Origin: an uncultured Lachnospiraceae bacterium
Lineage (GTDB): Bacteria; Bacillota; Clostridia; Lachnospirales; Lachnospiraceae
DNA length: 64,000 nucleotides
Direction of reading: 5' to 3'
Assembly (NCBI GenBank): GCA_910586125.1
Contig: CAJUHP010000002.1
Location: 1-64,000, forward strand
This document shows, piece after piece, positions 44,552 to 52,753 of this stretch. The notes under the pieces were generated by a model. The model was not told where the DNA came from and made no database searches. It was given only the letters and a program-made list of their open reading frames with translations. The position numbers and the translations under genes were made by a program. The first letter of the stretch is position 1, and each line of letters starts with the position of its first letter.

Positions 44552-45391
44552 TTAGCCCAGCAGGCTCAGTACGGACTGAGGAACCGCATTGGACTGAGAC
44601 AACATGGACTGTGCAGCCTGCAGCAGAATGTTGTTCTTCGTGAACGAAGTGATCTCATCGGGCATGTTGGTATCACGGATACGGCTCTCAGCAGCCTGGA
44701 TGTTCTCAGACGTTACCTTCAAGCTGTTAACCGTATGCTCCAGACGGTTCTGGGCAGCACCGAGAGATGCGCGGTACGTAGCAATGCTGTTGATAGCGCT
44801 GTTGATATGATCCAGCATCGCGTTCGCAGTAGCTTTGTTCGTTAAGGAGCTAGAACTAAACTGACCCAGAATTGCTGCTGTGGTCATGTTCTGCTTAGCA
44901 ACCGTGATCGTTTCATTTGCCGTCGGACCAATCTGGAACTGCATTACAGAGCCAGCACCAGCCGAATCAGCTTCCGCCGCAGACAGAGGCTTGGTTCCGT
45001 TAAAGTCGGTGTAGTTAGCGATACGGTCGATTTCCTTCAGCAGAGCGTCAACCTCAGTCTTGATGTTGTTCGAAGAAACTGTGTTCATCGTAGCGTTGGA
45101 AGCCTGAGTGGTCAGAGTTACCATACGCTGTAACATAGAGTGAACCTCAGTCAGAGCACCTTCAGCCGTCTGAATCAGACCGATAGCATCCTGTGCGTTG
45201 GTAGCAGCCTGGTTCAGACCATTGATCTGACTTCTCATCTGCTCGGAAATAGCCAGACCAGCAGCGTCGTCGCCGGCACGGTTGATTCTATAACCGGAGG
45301 ACAGTTTCTCAAGGTTCTTACTCAGATTGCTGTTGTTGGTAGCCAGGTTTCTACTGGAGTTGATAGCCTGAATATTATGTTGAATCTGCAT
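44552..45391 (-). CDS. hag: Flagellin
   Basis: 279 residues, a short flagellin with little or no variable D2/D3 domain. The N-terminal D0/D1 part is typical: QIQHNIQAINSSRNLATNN, LSSGYRINRAGDDAAGLAIS, and the C-terminal part has SLGAAQNRLEHTV and ends MLSQSNAVPQSVLSLLG, the export and polymerisation end. It forms the filament; the surface Ser/Thr-rich central region is the probable glycosylation target of the adjacent enzymes. AAGGAGGT is placed ideally before the ATG and is also a good CsrA site. A sigma-28 type promoter lies upstream. In other species this gene is called fliC. Confidence 0.96.
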   Translation of the reverse strand: MQIQHNIQAINSSRNLATNNSNLSKNLEKLSSGYRINRAGDDAAGLAISEQMRSQINGLNQAATNAQDAIGLIQTAEGALTEVHSMLQRMVTLTTQASNATMNTVSSNNIKTEVDALLKEIDRIANYTDFNGTKPLSAAEADSAGAGSVMQFQIGPTANETITVAKQNMTTAAILGQFSSSSLTNKATANAMLDHINSAINSIATYRASLGAAQNRLEHTVNSLKVTSENIQAAESRIRDTNMPDEITSFTKNNILLQAAQSMLSQSNAVPQSVLSLLG

Positions 45392-45397
45392 ACATTT

Positions 45398-45440
45398 ACC
45401 TCCTTGTGTAAGTCAGTCCCGCAGCGACTTCCTTGTCCCT
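45398..45440 (-). promoter_or_regulatory. Flagellin mRNA leader with CsrA-site candidates
   Basis: The ribosome-binding site ACAAGGAGG (within 45398-45408) fits the CsrA consensus. Upstream, AAGTC (minus strand 45426-45430) and GACTT (45410-45414) can form a hairpin that presents GGGAC in its loop, preceded by GGACAAGGA. Bacillus hag mRNA has two CsrA sites, one covering the ribosome-binding site. The role here is inferred from similarity. Confidence 0.45.
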
Positions 45441-45516
45441 GACAGCATATGTTCAGTGGGCCCTACATCCGATATACTGGCCTGACTTCAATCACTTTTT
45501 GTTTCTCACACTTATA

Positions 45517-45543
45517 TTATCGGCCAGGTTTAAAAAAGGATAA
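45517..45543 (-). promoter_or_regulatory. Sigma-28 promoter of flagellin
   Basis: Minus strand: TTAT (45540-45543), 15 bp, GCCGATAA (45517-45524). The minus-10 fits the sigma-28/SigD consensus exactly; the minus-35 is TTAT, not the usual TAAA. It gives a leader of about 120 bases. Confidence 0.75.
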
Positions 45544-45579
45544 GGGGGATTTTTCATTTTTTTAAGCAGAAAAATAAAT

Positions 45580-46239
45580 TTATGCCATTTTGCTTTCTAA
45601 GATCTCCACTCTCTTTGTCAGGGCGTCGATCAGACTTAACAGGATCGTCATATTATCTTGATCAAGCCGGAAAATTCTGTAGTATTGGCTCATCTCTTCT
45701 ATCTTACTGTTTAGCATTTCGATCTTACGATCCAGAGATTCATAGATACGGGCCATCTCATTGAACATCAGACTCTCCGATTTGATGATACGCTCATCTA
45801 CCTGTTTCAGAATTCTTTCTTCTGTCTTGGCTTGGCGCACGTCTAAACGCTCATCCACCTGCTTCAAAATCTTCGCTTCTGTCTCCAGCAGACGTTCGTC
45901 CACCTGGTTTAGAATCTTTGTTTCTGTCTCCGCCAGACGTTTATCCAGACGCTCGTCCACCTGCCTCAGAATCTTTGCTTCTGTCTCCGTCAAACGTTTA
46001 TCCAGACGCTCGTCCACCTGCTTCAGAATCTTTGCTTCTGTCTCCGCCAGACGTTTATCCAGACGCTCGTCCACCTGGTTCAGAATTTTTGTTTCTGTCT
46101 CCGTCAAACGTTTATCCAGACGCTCGTCAAACTGTTCCAGAATCCTCGTTTCTGTCTCCGCCAAACGCTTATCCAAATGCTCGTCCAATACCGTTTCCAT
46201 TAGATTCTTCAACACAATCAAATTTTCTTTTTCTATCAT
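45580..46239 (-). CDS. Coiled-coil protein with seven 19-residue repeats
   Basis: 219 residues from an ATG after AAAGGGGG. Residues 21-149 are seven tandem copies of a 19-residue unit, consensus RLDKRLAETEAKILKQVDE; the sixth copy has only 15 residues. The rest (150-219) is a further predicted helix without repeat. The protein is wholly hydrophilic, with no signal or membrane segment, and should form a long rod. I know no family for it. It is the last gene of the minus-strand run behind the lytic transglycosylase and sits directly upstream of the flagellin promoter, so a motility-related scaffold role is possible but unproven. Confidence 0.8.
   Translation of the reverse strand: MIEKENLIVLKNLMETVLDEHLDKRLAETETRILEQFDERLDKRLTETETKILNQVDERLDKRLAETEAKILKQVDERLDKRLTETEAKILRQVDERLDKRLAETETKILNQVDERLLETEAKILKQVDERLDVRQAKTEERILKQVDERIIKSESLMFNEMARIYESLDRKIEMLNSKIEEMSQYYRIFRLDQDNMTILLSLIDALTKRVEILESKMA
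45793..46179 (-). repeat. 57-bp coding tandem repeat
   Basis: The seven 19-codon units are close copies at the DNA level too, so the array is prone to slippage and copy-number change between strains. One unit lacks exactly 12 bp, keeping the frame. Confidence 0.85.
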
Positions 46240-46347
46240 AGGTACACCCCCTTTCTGTACCAATATCATACCAGATTGCCAAATATTTTTCAAGCGTTCT
46301 TTTAAAGTCTTATTACTAAAAAGCCTTTCTCCGCAAAACGCAATCCC

Positions 46348-47550
46348 TCACCCAAACACCACCTCAAAAATCTCTTTCAATCTGACGGTAAAGCTATGCT
46401 TCTCCTTTATCTTTCCATACCCGTTGGCAGCGATCTGCTGCCGCTCCTTTTCATGCTTCAGATAGTAATCGCACTTTCTGAGCAGGTCTTCCTTTGAATA
46501 AAAAACGGCCATATCTTCGCCCGGCACAAACCAATCAAAAAATTCTGCCTGATAATTGGACAGAAGAAATCCTCCCGCCCCCATAATATCCATCCCTCGA
46601 AGCGGAATCGCACTTCGGATACTGCGCAGCGTAATATTCAGATTAATGCGGCTGCAGGCAAACACATAGGGCATATACCGGTAATAGTCTACCGGTCCGC
46701 GGTTTTTGACACGGGAAAGGGAGGGGGTCGGATTCGGCGTATAGAGCCAGGTATCAAAATACTGAGAGACCGCGTCCAAAAGTTCCTGCCGCTCTCTCGC
46801 CGCAATTTTTCTCGCCAAAAAGACGTTGGCAAAGATCCAGGAGACCGTTTCCAACCCGTCCGAATTGGGTTTTATTCTGGTTGGCTCCATACTCTCCTGC
46901 ATGGCCTCGATAATTTCCGGCGTCAGTAGACTTTCTACAAACCATTGTCCGCTGACCTGCATCTGCGCGGCCATCACCGCATCCAAATATCCTTTTGCAT
47001 AGGAAGGAAGCTTTTCCATGCGGTCAAAAAAATTATTTTTCTCATTGTACATAGAACCAAGAAAAGAAACGTCACAGGTATATGCCTGCCGGATCGTTTC
47101 TTTTTCTCCCTTTTCTGCAGGCTGGTCCAGGCTCTCCAGTTGCCTGGCAATCCGTTCCACGCCTACGGCCAGAGGCGCATAATGCACCGTGGGAATCTGC
47201 CCCTGTTTAAATTCCTGATATAACGCTTTATCAAACAGAAAAATATGATTGCAGGGATGAATCAACGCACAGGAATACAATTGAATCAGCGGGCTGTCAT
47301 ACACTACCGCTATGTAAGGCACGTTTCGTTTATTACAATTATGAGACAGCACCGGGCTGAAGTTAAAGGTAAAGACGGCGTCATAATGTCCCCCGTCAAA
47401 CTCGCGCTCAAACAGCCGGTCAAACTCTGGGTTGACGCGATCCGTCAACAGATCGCTGACCACGCATTTGTAAGCGCATCCCAGCCGCTGCAGCGCTTCA
47501 CAGACATCCGGAATTCCCAGATCTTTCCCGGTAAAAATCAATAAGTTCAT
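46348..47550 (-). CDS. CgeB/DUF3880-type glycosyltransferase family protein
   Basis: 400 residues. The N-terminal half has NLLIFTGKDLGIPDVCEALQ, YDAVFTFNFSPVLSHNC and PYIAVVYDSPL, typical of DUF3880; the C-terminal half has ARINLN-like CSRINLNITLRSIRSAIPLR, RGMDIMGAGGFLLSNYQAE and the DLLRKCDYYLKHEKERQQIA end, typical of the Glyco_trans_1_2 region. GGGGGAGA precedes the ATG. It belongs to the run transglycosylase-PilZ-GT2-this gene-coiled coil, so it is likely part of flagellin modification. The donor and acceptor are unknown. Confidence 0.8.
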   Translation of the reverse strand: MNLLIFTGKDLGIPDVCEALQRLGCAYKCVVSDLLTDRVNPEFDRLFEREFDGGHYDAVFTFNFSPVLSHNCNKRNVPYIAVVYDSPLIQLYSCALIHPCNHIFLFDKALYQEFKQGQIPTVHYAPLAVGVERIARQLESLDQPAEKGEKETIRQAYTCDVSFLGSMYNEKNNFFDRMEKLPSYAKGYLDAVMAAQMQVSGQWFVESLLTPEIIEAMQESMEPTRIKPNSDGLETVSWIFANVFLARKIAARERQELLDAVSQYFDTWLYTPNPTPSLSRVKNRGPVDYYRYMPYVFACSRINLNITLRSIRSAIPLRGMDIMGAGGFLLSNYQAEFFDWFVPGEDMAVFYSKEDLLRKCDYYLKHEKERQQIAANGYGKIKEKHSFTVRLKEIFEVVFG

Positions 47551-47606
47551 ACGATTCTCCCCCTTATATTTGATACCATTGCCTGATATTTAACGGTTCA
47601 TTTTTC

Positions 47607-48731
47607 TCACAGCGTGGAAAGCCGTTCTTTCGCCGGTCCATATCCCTCTCTGGCTGCTCTCTGGTAATATGCTCTGGCCTTCTGTGTCTGCCCAGACACC
47701 TCATACCAAACTGCCAAGTTATAAGCCGCCTTAAAAGACCCCGTTCCGGCTACCATTTCCAGCTCCGGTTTTTCTCCCAGACGCAGGCATTTGAGATAGC
47801 TCTCCTCAATCCTAGGCAGATAACCGATATACCTCTGCACATCAGAGAGTACCAGCTTCATATAAAAATAGCCGCAGACAAAACAAAAATCCGCACGGCT
47901 GCCCAGTTCTTTCTCCGCCTCCTCGATCACCTGTTTCGCCTCTGCCAAATGGACTCCCTCTCCCAGATCCATGAGCGTATAGAGATAACGCAAAACGCCG
48001 TCCACCCAATAGCTGGTTTTTTTGCGTCCGCCTTTCCACAGCCTGCGAAACCACGAAAGGCTATCATCCAACCGTTTTAAATTCCGCAGCGTAACAGCCA
48101 TCTGATACCAATAATATGGATTCTCCGGCTCCAGACTGACGGCTTTCTCCAGATAGCTCAGATTTCTTTCTCCCTTTCCCTCCTGCAGATACCCGTCATG
48201 ATCCGCCTGCAGCGTCAGCAGAAAACAGGGGATATCGGTATCCGGCTGCTCATGGATCAATCCCTGATAGCGTACGCCCCGCGGCAGCACGCGGGGAAGC
48301 AATGTCGAACTGATACTGATAGCATCCGGATCCCCCGGCTTTTTTGCCGCTGCCAAATCCGATGCGTCCCAATAGGAGTCAAACCGCAGAATCGCTCCCA
48401 TCCAGGCTCCTGCGCCATGCCTTTTATCTCCCCGGCACAGAGCTTCTTCCAGTTTCTTTCTGCTGCCGGGCCGCAGATATTCATCTGCATCCAAGATCAG
48501 ATTCCAGTCTGCGTCCGATTGTTCCAGGGCAAAATTGCGGGCGGCAGAAAAATCCTGAATCCAGGTAAAATCAAAAACCTTGGCTCCCGCCTCCGCGGCC
48601 AGTTCCTTTGTCCGGTCCGTGCTGCCCGTATCCACCACAATTATCTCATCTACAAAAGGACGCGCTGCCTTAAGGCAGCGCGCAAGACTACGTTCTTCGT
48701 TCTTTACGATCATTACCAGATTAATTTTCAA
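47607..48731 (-). CDS. Glycosyltransferase family 2 with TPR-like C-terminus, copy 3
   Basis: 374 residues starting with TTG, supported by AGGAGAA eight bases upstream; no closer ATG fits, as the conserved strand INLVMIVKNEERSL begins directly after. The GT-A core has VVDTGSTDRT and LDADEYL (metal-binding), and the C-terminal part has TPR-like helices including SYLEKAVSLEPENPYYWYQM. It is more distant from the copies at 41691 and 43084 than those are from each other. The start is 4 bp after the PilZ stop, showing an operon. Confidence 0.83.
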   Translation of the reverse strand: MKINLVMIVKNEERSLARCLKAARPFVDEIIVVDTGSTDRTKELAAEAGAKVFDFTWIQDFSAARNFALEQSDADWNLILDADEYLRPGSRKKLEEALCRGDKRHGAGAWMGAILRFDSYWDASDLAAAKKPGDPDAISISSTLLPRVLPRGVRYQGLIHEQPDTDIPCFLLTLQADHDGYLQEGKGERNLSYLEKAVSLEPENPYYWYQMAVTLRNLKRLDDSLSWFRRLWKGGRKKTSYWVDGVLRYLYTLMDLGEGVHLAEAKQVIEEAEKELGSRADFCFVCGYFYMKLVLSDVQRYIGYLPRIEESYLKCLRLGEKPELEMVAGTGSFKAAYNLAVWYEVSGQTQKARAYYQRAAREGYGPAKERLSTL

Positions 48732-48735
48732 TGCG

Positions 48736-49362
48736 TCAGTTCTCCTGTTTTTTTCCCATATCCTTTGTTTTTAACACCTTAAAAACATACTCGCGGACCG
48801 CCGCCTCCGCGTTATCGGTCAGCTCCACAAAGAAACAGCCGTAACCGTATTCCCTGTCTCGCAGCCGCTTCGCCCGGATTGTCCGTGCCTGATACGTCCG
48901 CTTGCCTGACCCAAACGCATACTGAAAAGTGAGCAATTCATGTTTATCCAAGGGCTGGCTGGTGACGAGATAAAATCCCCCCGCACTGATATTCTCAATT
49001 GTTCCGTAAAAATGCCCATGCTTTGCAGAATCAAATCCGATCTCGATATTGACTCTGGCCCGAATGTCCTTCTGGCGCTGGAGAGTGCCTTTGACCTCTT
49101 TCATCTTGCAGTCCGCCATCCAGAACTGCGGCATGGTTGGATACGACGGATTTCGGTGAATCACCAATTCACAGATTGCCCGCACCAGACCGATTCTGTC
49201 GTCATAGAAATCAACGGTCGTGTATAGACGCTGGTCTTTCATCGTCGGGCTGTCAAAATAGAGGCTGACAAAATCCTTCGTATGTACTACTGCCGCCTCG
49301 CCAAACACCTTTCCCTGCGGCGTATATACCATACACCGGCTGCAGTCCTTCAGTGCTACCAT
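48736..49362 (-). CDS. PilZ domain protein (c-di-GMP-binding)
   Basis: 208 residues. The C-terminal PilZ domain (about 100-200) carries RQKDIRARVNIEI and NISAGGFYLV, which fit the two c-di-GMP-binding signatures RxxxR and (D/N)xSxxG. The N-terminal half (about 1-95) is a beta-rich region like that of YcgR-type flagellar brakes. c-di-GMP binding would link motility or flagellin glycosylation to cell signalling; this is inferred from motifs and location. GGAAGGAG precedes the ATG with a somewhat long spacer. Confidence 0.85.
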   Translation of the reverse strand: MVALKDCSRCMVYTPQGKVFGEAAVVHTKDFVSLYFDSPTMKDQRLYTTVDFYDDRIGLVRAICELVIHRNPSYPTMPQFWMADCKMKEVKGTLQRQKDIRARVNIEIGFDSAKHGHFYGTIENISAGGFYLVTSQPLDKHELLTFQYAFGSGKRTYQARTIRAKRLRDREYGYGCFFVELTDNAEAAVREYVFKVLKTKDMGKKQEN

Positions 49363-49392
49363 TGAACAAGCATACTCCTTCCCCGCATTTTA

Positions 49393-50319
49393 TTACATCA
49401 GAGAGAACGCGCCGACCTCTCTCTCCGCATTCATCATCATCTGAATCCGCATCAGTTCGAGCAGACTGGTAAAGCTCTCCCGGTCCATCGTAATCGTATC
49501 TCCATCGCCGTTTGCCGTAACTCCACCGGAAAGAAGCGAAGAAAGACCATACATCGAACTGTAGTTTATACCGCCTGATAGCAGATTCATGCTGCCAAGA
49601 GCGCTGTAGCCGCTGCCCAGACTGCCCAAGGTATTGTAAGAGCTTCCATAACTTCCCAGACTCCCCAAACTTCCCAGAATATTGGAAGAGCTTCCCAAAT
49701 TGCCAAACAAACTGTTCAGGCTGCCCAGCGTGTTGTCATAACCGCCCAAAACGCTCATTCCGCTGTTCATGCTGCTAAACGCTGTATAATTATAGAAGCC
49801 TTCCACGCTGTCCTGCGCTTCCTCTCCCCAGATTCCCATAATCTTGTCTACATAGCGCTGGGTTCCCGGAAAAGGCGGCATTCCGCCATATTTTGAGACA
49901 TTGCCAGGTCCTGCGTTATAGGCGGCCAGAGCCAGACGGACGTCGCCAAACCGGTTTAACTGCTGGCGCAGATACTGGGCGCCTCCCATAATATTCTGCC
50001 TGGCGTCAAACGGATCCGTCACCCCAAGGCCCTGCGCCGTTCGGGGCATTAGCTGCATAACTCCCATGGCGCCGGCGGAGGAGACCGCCGTCGGATTAAA
50101 GTTTGATTCCACGGTAGCAACCGCCTTCAACAAGCCGACCGGCAGATTATAACAGGAAGAGGCTTCGGCAAAAATGGCGTCCATACCGCCGCCGGACGAG
50201 GAAGCTTTCTCCTGCAACACCTCCTGAAAGCTTTCGCTCTCCGATACATGTTCCACGGAACCAGAAAGCGCCTGGTCATAAAAGCTGCCGATCTGGCCTA
50301 CGGACCGTATATTATCCAT
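49393..50319 (-). CDS. Lytic transglycosylase (SLT domain) with low-complexity tail
   Basis: 308 residues. The SLT domain at about 45-160 has catalytic Glu71 (ATVESNFNP), GVMQLMP (86-92) and AYNAGP (133-138). It cleaves the glycan strands of peptidoglycan, as needed to pass the flagellar rod. After it, residues 185-265 are a Gly/Ser/Leu/Asn low-complexity region with repeated LGSL and GSYGSS-type units; the C-terminal ~40 residues form a charged helix. No signal peptide is seen, so export may occur through the flagellar apparatus, as known for some rod-associated enzymes. It has its own promoter. Confidence 0.85.
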   Translation of the reverse strand: MDNIRSVGQIGSFYDQALSGSVEHVSESESFQEVLQEKASSSGGGMDAIFAEASSCYNLPVGLLKAVATVESNFNPTAVSSAGAMGVMQLMPRTAQGLGVTDPFDARQNIMGGAQYLRQQLNRFGDVRLALAAYNAGPGNVSKYGGMPPFPGTQRYVDKIMGIWGEEAQDSVEGFYNYTAFSSMNSGMSVLGGYDNTLGSLNSLFGNLGSSSNILGSLGSLGSYGSSYNTLGSLGSGYSALGSMNLLSGGINYSSMYGLSSLLSGGVTANGDGDTITMDRESFTSLLELMRIQMMMNAEREVGAFSLM

Positions 50320-50355
50320 GTTTTTTACTCCTTCCAAAGACTGCTCTATCTTTCT

Positions 50356-50384
50356 ATTATAACGTGAAAACTAAAAACGGTCAA
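50356..50384 (-). promoter_or_regulatory. Sigma-A promoter for the transglycosylase-PilZ-glycosyltransferase run
   Basis: TTGACC (50379-50384), 17 bp, TATAAT (50356-50361) on the minus strand, 37 bp before the transglycosylase start. Confidence 0.8.
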
Positions 50385-50410
50385 GAGCACGAAAAAACGT
50401 TTTCAGCTCC

Positions 50411-50716
50411 TCACTGTGCCGTCTCCTCAGTCTCATCCTCGACTTCCTCCGGCACAAAACCAAGAAAATAAATATAGATATCCACAATCGCCTGATACAG
50501 CTCCTCCGGAATCGCAGCTCCCAGCTCCAACTGCGTCAAAAGCGTAGCCAGGGAATCGTCCTCATAAACCGGTACCCCAGCCTCCATTGCCGCCTCAGAA
50601 ATTCTCTCTGCCAGATACCCCATTCCGGAAGCCACCACCACCGGCGCTCCGTTTTTCTGCGGATCGTATTTGAGAGCCACCGCCTTCTTCTTCATCAAAT
50701 CATCAAACTCTGACAT
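50411..50716 (-). CDS. FlhB C-terminal-domain homologue (YlqH-like)
   Basis: 101 residues, equal to only the cytoplasmic C-terminal part of FlhB, the export-gate switch: AVALKYDPQKNGAPVVVASG, then ERISEAAMEAGVPVYEDDSL and LLTQLELGAAIPEELYQAI. The autocleavage NPTH motif of FlhB is absent, as in YlqH of Bacillus. A role in export specificity is possible. It overlaps the upstream gene by 14 bp, the same order (ylqG-ylqH) as in Bacillus. The C-terminus is very acidic. Confidence 0.85.
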   Translation of the reverse strand: MSEFDDLMKKKAVALKYDPQKNGAPVVVASGMGYLAERISEAAMEAGVPVYEDDSLATLLTQLELGAAIPEELYQAIVDIYIYFLGFVPEEVEDETEETAQ

Positions 50717-52232
50717 TGATCGTCCTCTCTTTTTCGCGAATCTCCGGAAATGCGTCCGTCACCTTGATCTCGCCTGTCTTTTCGCGTACCAGCATACGAT
50801 TGATGTTCAGACCGCATTTCTTGAAAATCCCTCCCACATCCCGGCTGATGACCTCCGCGCGCTCCTTCAGAGCCGGAGGCACGTACAACTGCATTCCAAC
50901 CTGCCGGTTCTCCATGGTCAAGAGCAAATCAAAACGTCCCAGGTGTCGGATTTCAAATTTCAAAAGCATCTTGATCCGGCGTCCCTCCTCATTCTCCGTG
51001 CCAGAATCCGGATCGACCCACATCTCCGACATAACCTGCTGGTCTTCAAAGCGAAACGGCAGCAGAAGATGAATCAGGGGCAGGTACACGCTCTCATTGA
51101 CTAACATCCCGTTTATGATATTGTAAAACTGCTGGATATTTTCCAGGCCGGCCTCCCCGTTGGCTCCTTTTGCAACCAGACGGGAAAAAGCGTCGGCAAA
51201 CGCGTTATCCCGTTTTCCGACGGAAGAAAAAAGCTGTTCCAGCCCCCCTTTTTCCTCGGTTCCTTCCCTTTCTAATAGTTGTTTAAACGCCTGGTTAAAC
51301 TCTTTTTCGCCGTCCGCAATGGATTTTCTGGTGCCGAATAAAAGCTGCGCCAGACTACTGTCCATATCTTCCTTTGAGAAAATCTGGTCAAAGCCGCGCA
51401 CCCGGCTCATCTTATCAAAAAGCTGCATCAAACGGTTTTTGCTGCCCTCTTCATATTTCACCGCATGAAAAATAAAAAGCATAACCGCGTTGCGTACCGG
51501 TCCATAGTCATGCGTTTTCGATATATAGGAAGCAAGATACGGGATCAGCTTCTGATTCAGGACAGCGGCGTTGGCCTCCGTCTCCCCCTCCGGAGAGTTC
51601 CAGTCCATTTCTTCCAAAATATCTTCATATTCGCCGCGAAACTGCCGGAACATCAGCCGCCCGATATCGTCCGTCAATGCCTTCATCTGTTTTAAGGTAT
51701 GCTGCCCGGAGGATAGGCTGTTATAACTGCGCAAAAAAGACAGCACCGCCTCCTTGGCCGTGTCGCTGCGGTTGTTTGCCAGCAATTTGCGCAGCCCGTC
51801 AAAAAAGGGACCCGAAAATTTGGCCTGCTGCTGTTGCTGGGATTTCAAAAAAGCGAGAAGTTCTTCCGGCGTATTCACCTGGATCGCAGAAAATAACTGC
51901 TCCAGAAGAGGAGCTGCCGCATCCTGATCCTGAAACAGAACCGCCGCATCTTCCGCCTGAAAAAGCTGTTCCAAAAGCCGGGGAAGTTCTGAACTCTCCC
52001 CTAATTTCTTGATAAAAGCGCCGAAGTTACTTTCATAGTCTACGACAACATAGGTACCCTCGCCCATGGCGTCGCCGGCACGCTGTCCTGTCTGGCCGTC
52101 CGCCCGCACCACGCGGGTCGGATCGACAGGATTTTGAACCTGCGGGTCCGAAATATTTTTCGGATCATGAGGATTTATCACATTCCGGCCATTGTCGCCA
52201 ACCGGTGTCGTTACTTGCAGAATATTGGACAT
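50703..52232 (-). CDS. YlqG-like flagellar protein (FliK C-terminal-type domain)
   Basis: 509 residues. A flexible N-terminus (about 1-70) rich in Asp, Asn, Pro and Gly precedes a long helical middle, and the C-terminal ~110 residues resemble the beta-rich C-terminal domain of hook-length control protein FliK: KMLLKFEIRHLGRFDLLLTM, RQVGMQLYVPPALKER. The order with the FlhB-like gene matches ylqG-ylqH of Bacillus, so I treat it as YlqG; its exact role is not established. No signal or membrane part is present. Its promoter is a sigma-28 type site divergent from that of flgM. Confidence 0.7.
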   Translation of the reverse strand: MSNILQVTTPVGDNGRNVINPHDPKNISDPQVQNPVDPTRVVRADGQTGQRAGDAMGEGTYVVVDYESNFGAFIKKLGESSELPRLLEQLFQAEDAAVLFQDQDAAAPLLEQLFSAIQVNTPEELLAFLKSQQQQQAKFSGPFFDGLRKLLANNRSDTAKEAVLSFLRSYNSLSSGQHTLKQMKALTDDIGRLMFRQFRGEYEDILEEMDWNSPEGETEANAAVLNQKLIPYLASYISKTHDYGPVRNAVMLFIFHAVKYEEGSKNRLMQLFDKMSRVRGFDQIFSKEDMDSSLAQLLFGTRKSIADGEKEFNQAFKQLLEREGTEEKGGLEQLFSSVGKRDNAFADAFSRLVAKGANGEAGLENIQQFYNIINGMLVNESVYLPLIHLLLPFRFEDQQVMSEMWVDPDSGTENEEGRRIKMLLKFEIRHLGRFDLLLTMENRQVGMQLYVPPALKERAEVISRDVGGIFKKCGLNINRMLVREKTGEIKVTDAFPEIREKERTINVRV

Positions 52233-52271
52233 ACGACCTCCGCGAAAAACACATACTATATAACATTAAAT

Positions 52272-52298
52272 ATATCGACGGCTTTTTCTTTTTTATAA
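52272..52298 (-). promoter_or_regulatory. Sigma-28 type promoter of ylqG-ylqH
   Basis: Minus strand: TTAT (52295-52298), 15 bp, GTCGATAT (52272-52279); one mismatch to GCCGATAT. The start codon is about 33 bases after the predicted initiation point. Confidence 0.6.
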
Positions 52299-52324
52299 AT
52301 GATAAAACATTTTTTTCCCTCAGC

Positions 52325-52351
52325 TTATATCAAATCAAAAAACGCCGATAA
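52325..52351 (+). promoter_or_regulatory. Sigma-28 promoter of the flgM operon
   Basis: TTAT (52325-52328), 15 bp, GCCGATAA (52344-52351), about 50 bases ahead of the flgM start. The minus-35 sites of this and the divergent ylqG promoter are 26 bp apart. Confidence 0.75.
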
Positions 52352-52408
52352 TGTATATAAATCCATACAGACTTGTGCTGTAAAAAGCGGCATCGAAAGG
52401 AGGGCATT

Positions 52409-52723
52409 ATGGATGTAAAATTATATGGAACCAGAGCGGCAGGCAGAGAATATCCCTGTTACCGTACTGCTCCCTCCGCGCCGGAACCGGCCAGGCGGCA
52501 GACGGCAGAGATTGCCGGAAGCTACGACAGACTGACGCTGCACCAGACGCAGTATCCGTCCGATACCAATCAATTTGCTAGGATTCTGGCCAGAGAGGCT
52601 GCGAAGGATGTGGCTACCCCGGTAGAGACGTCACGGGTAGATGAACTGCGCCGTCAGGTGGCAGCGGGAACCTACGTGCCGGATGCCGACCAGATTGCCA
52701 GGCATATGCTCTGCTGCTTTTAA
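52409..52723 (+). CDS. flgM: Anti-sigma-28 factor FlgM
   Basis: 104 residues from an ATG after AAAGGAGGG. The C-terminal half fits FlgM: VETSRVDELRRQVAAGTY and VPDADQIARHML, the helices that bind sigma-28. The N-terminal half is disordered-looking (Ala/Pro/Arg/Gln-rich). FlgM holds sigma-28 until the hook is complete, then leaves by secretion. It is the first gene of the operon flgM-flgN-flgK-flgL, and its own sigma-28 promoter gives negative feedback. Confidence 0.9.
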   Translation: MDVKLYGTRAAGREYPCYRTAPSAPEPARRQTAEIAGSYDRLTLHQTQYPSDTNQFARILAREAAKDVATPVETSRVDELRRQVAAGTYVPDADQIARHMLCCF

Positions 52724-52753
52724 ATTCTGACAGATACAGGAGGCATTTACCCG

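Noticed and set aside
45793..46179. CRISPR-like or noncoding repeat
   Set aside because: The 57-bp period is in frame with a coding sequence and gives a regular coiled-coil protein; no spacers.
50411..50716. Full FlhB export-gate protein
   Set aside because: Only the soluble C-terminal part is present, without the four membrane helices or NPTH motif; it is a YlqH-type protein and not a truncated flhB.
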